Assembly (NCBI GenBank): GCA_030634425.1
Contig: DAOWAU010000013.1
Span: 1 to 10,729 of the forward strand
Length of the DNA: 10,729 bases
From: Dehalococcoidia bacterium
Lineage (GTDB): Bacteria > Chloroflexota > Dehalococcoidia > Dehalococcoidales > E44-bin46
Reading direction: 5' to 3'
Positions 6,285 through 10,729 of the stretch are shown one piece after another. Position 1 is the first letter of the stretch; each line of letters begins with the position of its first letter. The position numbers were made by a program, and so were the translations under genes. The notes under the pieces were generated by a model. It worked only from the letters and a program-made list of their open reading frames with translations, was not told the origin of the DNA and did no database searches.

Positions 6285-8750
6285 TCACCGCGCTACAAAA
6301 TTTACCAGTCTCCGTGGGACATATATTGTCTTGAGTAACTCCTTGCCCTCAAGGTAAGCCTTCACCCGCTGGCTTTCCAAAGCAAGCTCTCTGGCTTCAG
6401 CCTCGGTTATAGAGACCGGAACAGCGATCCGGTCACGCAGCTTGCCATTGACCTGAACCACTAGGGTTATCTCCTCATCCTTAGCCAGCTTCTCATCCCA
6501 CCGCGGCCAGCTTTGATTATGAATGCTATACTCGTGCCCTATCTTCTGCCATAGCTCCTCTGCCTGATGAGGGGTTGTTGGCGCAAGAAGCAAGAGCAGG
6601 GCATCTATAGTCTCTTTCCAAGCTGATTCGGTAACCAGCCCTGTTTCCCGTACCTTAGCCAAGTAGTTGGTGAACTCCATAAGGGCTGATATCATAGTAT
6701 TGAATCGTAGCCTCTCCAGGTCACTGGTCGCCTTCCTCACAGTCTGGTGGGCGATACGCTGTAAATCTCTATGAGCCTTCTCCGCGCCAGACTTATCTCC
6801 AGCAGCTTTGGGCTTCATCTTATATGGCTCCAGCACCAGGTTCCACACCCGGTTAAGCCAGCGACTTATACCACTGATGCCGCTATCATCCCACTCCCCA
6901 CCCTTCTCCCAGGGTGCGATAAACATAAGGTAGGCACGTACAGCATCAGCCCCTAACTCAGAGACATACTCATCGGGGGTAATTACATTGCCCCGCGACT
7001 TACTCATCTTCTGGCGCTCAACAATGATAACTCCCTGGTTAAACAGATGAGTAAATGGCTCGCCGAAGTCCACCAGCCCCATATCCCGAAGCGCCTTGAT
7101 AAAGAAGCGGGCATAGAAGAGGTGCATAACAGCGTGCTCAGCACCCCCGCTATACATGTCCACCGGTAGCCAATACTTTACCTTGTCGGCATCAAAAGGA
7201 GCAGCATCCCAGTAAGGGCTGGCATAACGCAAGAAATACCATGACGAGCACATAAAGGTATCCATGGTATCGGTTTCCCGCTTGGCTGGGGATGAACACC
7301 GGGGACAGGTAGTATTGACAAACTCCTCACAATATTTCAACGGGGATTCACCGGTAGGCTTAAACTCGGCATTCTCAGGCAACAGTACCGGCAGGTCCTG
7401 CTCAGGGACAGGGACGACACCACACTTTTCACAATAGACCATCGGTATTGGTGCTCCCCAGTAACGCTGTCGGGAGATAAGCCAATCACGAAGCTTATAG
7501 GTTATGGCCCGCTTCCCCCAGCCCTTCTTCTCCAGAAAATCGGAAACAGCCTCCATCCCCTGCTCGCTGGGGAATCTATCAAACTGCCCCGAGTTCACCA
7601 TAGTGCCTGGCTCAATATATGCCTCCTCCAACTCCCCTCTCCGCCAATCCGGCGGAGCTATCACTACCTTTATCGGCAGGTTATACTTTTTGGCAAAAGC
7701 AAAGTCGCGCTCATCATGAGCTGGCACTGCCATTACCGCCCCGGTGCCATAGCTCATCAACACATAGTCGGCAATCCAGATGGGCACCGCTTCACCATTA
7801 AGCCTGTTTACGGCATAAGCCCCGATAAACACCCCCTCCTTTTCCTTCTCCGTGGACTGCCGCTCAATCTCGCTGCGCTGTCGCACCTGAGCAATGTAGT
7901 CCTCAACCTCAGTCTTTTTCTCCGGTGAGGTTAGCTTAGCCACCAGGGGATGCTCTGGGGCCAGAACCATAAAGGTAACCCCAAAGGTAGTATCAGGGCG
8001 GGTAGTAAATACCCGAATCTCCTTTTCCTCTACCCCAGGGTAGTCAAGAGCGAAGGAAATCTCGGTGCCCATGCTCTTACCCACCCAGTTCTTCTGCATC
8101 GTCTTTATCCGCTCCGGCCAGTCAATGCCATCGTGCTCCATCAGCTCATCAGCATATTTAGTGATACGGAAGAACCATTGTTCCAAATCTCGGCTGATAA
8201 CCACCGCCCCACAGCGCTCACATAAGCCCCCAGTCACCACCTGCTCATTAGCCAGCACCGTCTGACAGCGAGAGCACCAATTAACTGAGGCTTTGTCTCG
8301 ATAAGCCAGACCAGCCTGATACAGTTTCAAAAAGAACCACTGTGTCCACTTATAATACTCAGGCTGACAGGTGATTACCTCACGATCCCAGTCGTAAATA
8401 GCACCAAGGCTCTTTAGCTGACGGCGCATATTGTCTATGTTCTGCATGGTCCAGGTAAAAGGGTGAATACCATGTTTGATAGCCGCATTCTCGGCAGGGA
8501 GCCCAAAGGCATCGAATCCCATGGGGTGAAGCACATTGTAGCCCTGCATCCGCTTGAACCGGGCATAAACATCGGAGGGAGCCATAGCATACCAGTGCCC
8601 GATATGAAAGTCACCAGAGGTATAAGGGAACATGGTCAGCGCATACCACTTGGGCTTGGTGCTCTCCTCAGTAACCTGATACAGCTTATCCTCAGCCCAC
8701 CTCTGCTGCCACTTTTTCTCTATTTCCTGGGGGTTATACTCAGCTACCAC
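6285..8750 (-). CDS. leuS: Leucyl-tRNA synthetase (LeuS)
   Basis: LeuS attaches leucine to tRNA-Leu and edits mischarged products. The 821 residues match the bacterial family. The class I signature HIGH is at 49-52 and KMSKS at 581-585. A zinc-ribbon CxxC pair lies at C159/C162 and C177/C180. The editing (CP1) domain shows the threonine-rich FTTRPDTTFG (248-257) and the conserved HDERDFAFAKKY (345-356), which carries the Asp essential for editing. The C-terminus shows VVQVNGKLRDR, and VDMYSGGAEHAVMHLFYARF lies before KMSKS. The start is GTG at 8750, 6 nt after GGAG. Transcription begins in the repeated promoter-leader module just upstream, which contains a terminator-like hairpin, so expression may be controlled by attenuation. 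No T-box elements are visible in the short leader. Confidence 0.97.
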   Translation of the reverse strand: MVAEYNPQEIEKKWQQRWAEDKLYQVTEESTKPKWYALTMFPYTSGDFHIGHWYAMAPSDVYARFKRMQGYNVLHPMGFDAFGLPAENAAIKHGIHPFTWTMQNIDNMRRQLKSLGAIYDWDREVITCQPEYYKWTQWFFLKLYQAGLAYRDKASVNWCSRCQTVLANEQVVTGGLCERCGAVVISRDLEQWFFRITKYADELMEHDGIDWPERIKTMQKNWVGKSMGTEISFALDYPGVEEKEIRVFTTRPDTTFGVTFMVLAPEHPLVAKLTSPEKKTEVEDYIAQVRQRSEIERQSTEKEKEGVFIGAYAVNRLNGEAVPIWIADYVLMSYGTGAVMAVPAHDERDFAFAKKYNLPIKVVIAPPDWRRGELEEAYIEPGTMVNSGQFDRFPSEQGMEAVSDFLEKKGWGKRAITYKLRDWLISRQRYWGAPIPMVYCEKCGVVPVPEQDLPVLLPENAEFKPTGESPLKYCEEFVNTTCPRCSSPAKRETDTMDTFMCSSWYFLRYASPYWDAAPFDADKVKYWLPVDMYSGGAEHAVMHLFYARFFIKALRDMGLVDFGEPFTHLFNQGVIIVERQKMSKSRGNVITPDEYVSELGADAVRAYLMFIAPWEKGGEWDDSGISGISRWLNRVWNLVLEPYKMKPKAAGDKSGAEKAHRDLQRIAHQTVRKATSDLERLRFNTMISALMEFTNYLAKVRETGLVTESAWKETIDALLLLLAPTTPHQAEELWQKIGHEYSIHNQSWPRWDEKLAKDEEITLVVQVNGKLRDRIAVPVSITEAEARELALESQRVKAYLEGKELLKTIYVPRRLVNFVAR

Positions 8751-8763
8751 TCGCTTCTCCAGC

Positions 8764-8806
8764 TAAATAAAAGCCCTCCGCTACAAACTGACGACAGCGA
8801 AGAGCC
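8764..8806 (-). terminator. Terminator-like attenuator hairpin in the leuS leader
   Basis: In the leader RNA, the 11-nt arm coded at 8796-8806 (GGCUCUUCGCU) pairs fully, with three G-U pairs, with AGCGGAGGGCU (8772-8782) around a 13-nt loop. It runs straight into UUUUAUUU. This is the shape of an intrinsic terminator placed between promoter and gene. An overlapping alternative hairpin, GGCGGC-UCUUC-GCUGUC with GAU/GUC flanks, uses the same left arm and would exclude the terminator. What would switch between them is unknown. Confidence 0.6.
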
Positions 8807-8820
8807 GCCCTATCAAGCTA

Positions 8821-8849
8821 ATTGTAGCAATAAAGCATATCGCTCGCAA
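8821..8849 (-). promoter_or_regulatory. Promoter of leuS-proC (copy A)
   Basis: On the - strand, TTGCGA (8844-8849) is followed by a 17-nt spacer and TACAAT (8821-8826). The predicted start is near 8814, giving a leader of about 64 nt. Conservation of both elements and the spacer in copy B supports function. Confidence 0.7.
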
Positions 8850-8896
8850 CTTGGGAGGAGGTCACTCTACTCCATCCAAAGATTTGAACCGAATTG

Positions 8897-10009
8897 CTAA
8901 GCAGTGGGTATAGTGAATTCTTGAAATGGGCTGACGCACGGATTGCCATATGTAACCAGCATCAACCCATCCTCCGGCCGGTAGATGAGGGTAGATAGTG
9001 TGCCTAATTCGCCATGTCGCTTGTCCTCATGGCGGCAGATGCCGACTGGATAGTCAGCATGGTCTCCCATGATCTCCTTAAGTGCCTCGAGATCAAGTTT
9101 GCCAGATTCAGCCTTCAACAACTGAAGCATCCGCCCGGATCGTATCAGCGTATCCGGTAGCAATTCTGGTAAGAGATCAAGATGTTTCATTGCAGGGGAT
9201 TCATAATGGTTAGCGTGTCCAAAAATGCCGTCTTGGAGGTAGTTAAACTCGTACTTAGTGGCACTGGTTTCGATATCAACTGCTGCGTAAGATGTTCCAA
9301 TAACATAGTTGTGCCCAGAGAGCCGCGGTGCCGTGACAATGGCTCCGACGAGGTCACTGAGTCTGGTTTGCTGCAAAGCCTTCCGCATTACAACCGGGAA
9401 CGGAACCCCTGGCTGTAGATCAGACGGCGCGAGGGTATTTTCCACAATCGCCAGCCCGGCAGCATTGACCCCATTAATACCGACCACTCCCATGTGGCTG
9501 TAGACTAACTGTTCCGGCTCGTCATCCCGTATCCCAATCCTGAAGACAACCGGCTCAAAGTACACAGCACTGTAATCATAGTTCTGCCCGATGTAGACTT
9601 TTCCATCTGTAGTAGCCTCGCCAAACGCGGCGAAGCTCGTACAGCCTGCCGGCAAAGCACCAGGAGGAGACGACCCGGTCATCCCAGCTTTAAGCTTAGG
9701 AACTGTTTGGAAAACATACTCCTCATCAAAACAGTTGATAAAGAGCACCTTGTCAAAATCGATCTCCGCTCCCTCGGCGATGCCCTTCATCTCCTCATAA
9801 ATGTCGGGAGCATATTGCTCGATATAAGACTCGCTCTTTTGGGAAAAGGTTAAGAGGTCCGTCTGAGTGAGCTTGAAAGGTGACTCATTTTCCAAGAACT
9901 TCGTCCACGCTTCATAGAAACGGTGGATTCCGTCCTTCAGAGTCTTCCCATGTTGATAGCCACGTTCATGTGGGCTGCCAGTCAGTGTGACCATTGTAAG
10001 TTGATTCAT
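8897..10009 (-). CDS. C45 family autoproteolytic acyltransferase/hydrolase (Ntn hydrolase)
   Basis: This 370-residue protein is related to acyl-CoA:6-aminopenicillanate acyltransferase (isopenicillin N acyltransferase; peptidase family C45). These Ntn hydrolases cut themselves before a catalytic cysteine and then cleave or transfer amide-linked acyl groups. The predicted nucleophile is Cys123 in PAGCTSFAAFG, which would give an alpha chain of 122 and a beta chain of 248 residues. Supporting motifs are the N-terminal GSPHERGYQHG (11-21), GQNYDY after the cysteine, and GVVGINGVNAAGLAI. No signal peptide is seen. I chose ATG at 10009: it follows AAAGGAG at 8 nt. The longer frame from GTG at 10051 starts inside the leader's terminator hairpin and is rejected. 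Its substrate cannot be told from sequence; most bacterial relatives are uncharacterised. It is transcribed from copy B of the promoter module. Confidence 0.87.
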   Translation of the reverse strand: MNQLTMVTLTGSPHERGYQHGKTLKDGIHRFYEAWTKFLENESPFKLTQTDLLTFSQKSESYIEQYAPDIYEEMKGIAEGAEIDFDKVLFINCFDEEYVFQTVPKLKAGMTGSSPPGALPAGCTSFAAFGEATTDGKVYIGQNYDYSAVYFEPVVFRIGIRDDEPEQLVYSHMGVVGINGVNAAGLAIVENTLAPSDLQPGVPFPVVMRKALQQTRLSDLVGAIVTAPRLSGHNYVIGTSYAAVDIETSATKYEFNYLQDGIFGHANHYESPAMKHLDLLPELLPDTLIRSGRMLQLLKAESGKLDLEALKEIMGDHADYPVGICRHEDKRHGELGTLSTLIYRPEDGLMLVTYGNPCVSPFQEFTIPTA

Positions 10010-10030
10010 CTCTGTCACTCCTTTCCCAGC

Positions 10031-10075
10031 TAAATAAAAGCCCTCCGCCACACCTTATGACAACAGCGAAGAGCC
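10031..10075 (-). terminator. Terminator-like attenuator hairpin in the C45 gene leader
   Basis: The arm coded at 10065-10075 pairs over 11 positions with 10039-10049 around a 15-nt loop and is followed by UUUUAUUU. Compared with copy A, the A of AGCGG is G here, turning an A-U into a G-U pair. In the alternative hairpin a U-G becomes C-G. Both structures therefore survive the sequence differences. Confidence 0.58.
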
Positions 10076-10089
10076 GCCCTGTCAAGCTA

Positions 10090-10118
10090 ATTGTAGCAAT
10101 AAAGCATATCGCCCGCAA
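10090..10118 (-). promoter_or_regulatory. Promoter of the C45 gene (copy B)
   Basis: TTGCGG (10113-10118), a 17-nt spacer and TACAAT (10090-10095) on the - strand. The predicted start is near 10083, so the leader to ATG 10009 is about 74 nt. It is back-to-back with the + strand promoter at 10136-10164, leaving only 17 nt between the two -35 elements. Confidence 0.68.
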
Positions 10119-10135
10119 CTGTGAATGCGAGCTGC

Positions 10136-10164
10136 TTGACGGGAAGGCATATATTCACTATGAT
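10136..10164 (+). promoter_or_regulatory. Strong promoter of the small-peptide unit
   Basis: TTGACG (10136-10141), a 17-nt spacer and TATGAT (10159-10164); each hexamer differs from the sigma70 consensus by one base. The predicted start is near 10171, about 37 nt before the ATG at 10208. It diverges from the C45 promoter. Confidence 0.68.
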
Positions 10165-10207
10165 ACACTGTAAAAGGAACGCCCAAGATACATCAGTGGT
10201 GGCAGAG

Positions 10208-10303
10208 ATGAACAAACAACGCCGTACCCGGTATATATTGCTTGGAGTTAGTATAAGTCTGTTGTGTGTGGGCTTAGTCCTGTACTTTACGCAGTTTAGC
10301 TGA
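10208..10303 (+). CDS. Putative 31-residue single-span membrane peptide
   Basis: I do not recognise a family. The ORF codes a basic N-terminus (MNKQRRTRY) followed by about 19 hydrophobic residues (ILLGVSISLLCVGLVLYF) and a short polar end, a clear single membrane span with positive-inside orientation. The same frame is open further up (ATG at 10121 and 10160), but those codons lie before or inside the promoter, so ATG 10208 is the first one on the predicted transcript. The ribosome binding site is poor (GGCAGAG directly before the ATG). The unit has its own near-consensus promoter and a terminator-like hairpin after the stop, which argues for a real short gene. Alternatives are a small regulatory RNA, a hydrophobic type I toxin-like peptide, or a chance ORF. 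Confidence 0.45.
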   Translation: MNKQRRTRYILLGVSISLLCVGLVLYFTQFS

Positions 10304-10322
10304 TTACCATATCGAAAAATTC

Positions 10323-10346
10323 AGCTTGCTTCTTAGGGAGCTTTTG
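10323..10346 (+). terminator. Weak terminator-like hairpin after the small ORF
   Basis: AGCUU-g-CU (10323-10330) can pair with GGGAGCU (10336-10342), using G-U pairs and one bulge, around the loop UCUUA, followed by UUUGCU. It begins 20 nt after the stop of the 31-codon ORF. The stem is short and the U run modest, so this is tentative. Confidence 0.33.
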
Positions 10347-10383
10347 CTACGAGACCAGTGAAGTTTGTACTTTCAGTAAAGCC

Positions 10384-10413
10384 TTGCACGGAAGAGCCAA
10401 CATTTGCTAAACT
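10384..10413 (+). promoter_or_regulatory. Probable tRNA-Lys promoter
   Basis: A TTGCAC (10384-10389), an 18-nt spacer and TAAACT (10408-10413) place a transcription start near 10420, 7 nt before the tRNA, a normal leader length for a tRNA gene. Both hexamers are imperfect, so the call rests mainly on position. Confidence 0.38.
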
Positions 10414-10426
10414 AAGCTAGATATGT

Positions 10427-10502
10427 GGGCCGTTAGCTCAGTTGGTAGAGCACCTGACTTTTAATCAGGGTGTCACAGGTTCGAGACCTGTACGGCCTAC
10501 CA
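10427..10502 (+). tRNA. tRNA-Lys (anticodon UUU)
   Basis: All arms pair. The acceptor is GGGCCGT (10427-10433) with ACGGCCT (10492-10498, first pair G-U). The D arm is GCTC...GAGC. The anticodon stem is CCTGA/TCAGG with loop CTTTTAA, reading anticodon TTT. The variable loop is GTGTC, and the T arm is ACAGG-TTCGAGA-CCTGT. The discriminator is A and the CCA end is encoded (10500-10502). It decodes AAA/AAG. Confidence 0.97.
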
Positions 10503-10553
10503 GCTTCAAAAGACCGTCCCTGCCGGGGAATATTTAGAAGAATCAGGGTGTCA
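10463..10553 (+). repeat. 13-nt direct repeat of tRNA-Lys anticodon-arm sequence
   Basis: AATCAGGGTGTCA occurs at 10463-10475 (the end of the anticodon loop, the 3' strand of the anticodon stem and the variable loop of tRNA-Lys) and again at 10541-10553 in the left arm of the downstream terminator. Identity stops abruptly on both sides. Confidence 0.85.
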
Positions 10554-10592
10554 AGACACTAGGTCAACCGACACCCTGATTTTACTATTTTC
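10541..10592 (+). terminator. Intrinsic terminator of tRNA-Lys
   Basis: AATCAGGGTGTC (10541-10552) and GACACCCTGATT (10570-10581) form a perfect 12-bp stem, extendable by a G-U and an A-U pair, around a 17-nt loop. A T-rich tail (TTTTACTATTTT) follows. It lies 38 nt after the tRNA. The left arm repeats 13 nt of the tRNA itself (10463-10475). Confidence 0.85.
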
Positions 10593-10693
10593 GGGATAAA
10601 ATATCAATACATATTAGGCTTGAAAAAGATAGCAGCAATAAATGTCGATTTGGAGCCAATAAACGCTAGGTTGTAGGTTCGAGTCCCCTCAAG
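10593..10693. other. Intergenic AT-rich stretch between convergent tRNA genes, with a tRNA-like fragment
   Basis: No ORF or convincing promoter is seen. On the + strand 10676-10686 reads GGTTCGAGTCC, a good match to a tRNA T loop, with plausible variable-loop sequence before it. The 5-bp T stem does not form beyond its two inner pairs and no acceptor strand follows. It could be a decayed tRNA remnant or chance. Confidence 0.35.
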
Positions 10694-10729
10694 TGGGCGA
10701 TACTGAGCTCGAACCAGTGACATCTGCGA
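10694..10729 (-). tRNA. 3' half of a tRNA, cut by the window edge (isotype undetermined)
   Basis: Reading the - strand from the edge: CGCAG (3' strand of an anticodon stem), variable loop ATGTC, T arm ACTGG-TTCGAGC-TCAGT (five pairs, the inner one G-U), acceptor strand ATCGCCC and discriminator A. CTT follows, so CCA is not encoded. The 5' half should carry GGGCGAT and lie beyond 10729. Base 38 is T, seen for example in tRNA-Val(GAC), but the anticodon is outside the window. It converges with tRNA-Lys. Confidence 0.62.

Larger units (their letters stand above)
8759..8851 (-). repeat. Promoter-leader module, copy A (upstream of leuS)
   Basis: This 93-nt stretch is about 90% identical to copy B at 10026-10120 (about seven substitutions and one 2-nt indel, mostly in the hairpin loop). 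Exact shared blocks include 31 nt (8813-8843 with 10082-10112), 23 nt at the promoter-distal end and 18 nt in the leader. The repeat starts exactly at the -35 element and ends at the ribosome-binding region, with weaker similarity continuing to near the start codon. It is a direct repeat and both copies point the same way. Confidence 0.92.
10026..10120 (-). repeat. Promoter-leader module, copy B (upstream of the C45 gene)
   Basis: This 95-nt direct repeat of the module at 8759-8851 has the same orientation. Together the two copies bracket the C45 gene. Beyond the -35 side the flanks are unrelated (GTGAATGCG here against TGGGAGGAG in copy A), so the boundary of similarity coincides with the promoter edge. 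No target-site duplication is obvious. Confidence 0.92.

Noticed and set aside
8751..8896. T-box riboswitch before leuS
   Set aside because: T-boxes need about 200 nt with a specifier loop and the AGGGUGGNACCGCG-type antiterminator. The leader is only about 64 nt and has neither.
8463..8900. 145-codon + strand ORF covering the leuS start and the repeat leader
   Set aside because: It is antisense to leuS codons and to the promoter-leader module, with no ribosome binding site and no recognisable domain.
10010..10051. Longer C45 protein starting at GTG 10051
   Set aside because: These 14 extra codons run through the leader's terminator hairpin, which is conserved as RNA structure before leuS too, and the ATG at 10009 has a proper ribosome binding site.
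8759..10120. The paired repeats as ends of a transposon
   Set aside because: They are direct rather than inverted, lack obvious target duplications, and no transposase lies between them.
1..10729. CRISPR array
   Set aside because: No regularly spaced short repeats were found; the only repeats are the 21-nt in-frame pair, the two 95-nt modules and the 13-nt tRNA copy.

Overview
This window looks like an ordinary bacterial chromosome segment with a compact accessory patch at its right end. The gene set and order (rsmD-coaD-Alvin-type ferredoxin; leuS-proC; an AbrB-headed MacA/MacB-type exporter operon) and the moderate GC content suggest a Chloroflexota bacterium, probably class Dehalococcoidia. 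That assignment is inference from gene style, because no marker in the window is decisive.

Left region (1-1264, + strand): a 5'-truncated rsmD (16S rRNA m2G966 methyltransferase) overlaps coaD (phosphopantetheine adenylyltransferase) by 4 nt. A small 2[4Fe-4S] ferredoxin follows. The convergent gap to the next gene holds two hairpins that can end transcription from both sides.

Central region (1375-5347, - strand): one operon reads AbrB-type regulator, MacA/HlyD-like adaptor, MacB/LolD-type ATPase, MacB/FtsX-type permease, CvpA-like membrane protein. A strong sigma70-like promoter (TTGACA-18-TACAAT) lies just upstream of abrB, and an interrupted dyad overlaps its -10 element, consistent with autoregulation. 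Substrate unknown.

Housekeeping pair (5473-8750, - strand): leuS (leucyl-tRNA synthetase) and proC (pyrroline-5-carboxylate reductase), tightly spaced.

Right region (8751-10729): a C45-family Ntn-hydrolase gene (- strand) lies between two about 90% identical 93/95-nt direct repeats. Each repeat is a complete module: a promoter (TTGCGR-17-TACAAT), a short leader, an intrinsic-terminator-like hairpin with a U tract, and the approach to the ribosome binding site. One copy drives leuS and the other drives the C45 gene. Every base change inside the stems keeps pairing, and a second overlapping hairpin could exclude the terminator, so this resembles an undescribed short attenuator leader. Divergent from it is a small transcription unit (strong promoter, 31-codon membrane-peptide ORF, weak terminator-like hairpin). 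Next come tRNA-Lys(UUU) with a terminator whose stem contains a 13-nt copy of the tRNA's own anticodon-arm/variable-loop sequence, and the 3' half of a second tRNA on the - strand, cut by the window edge.
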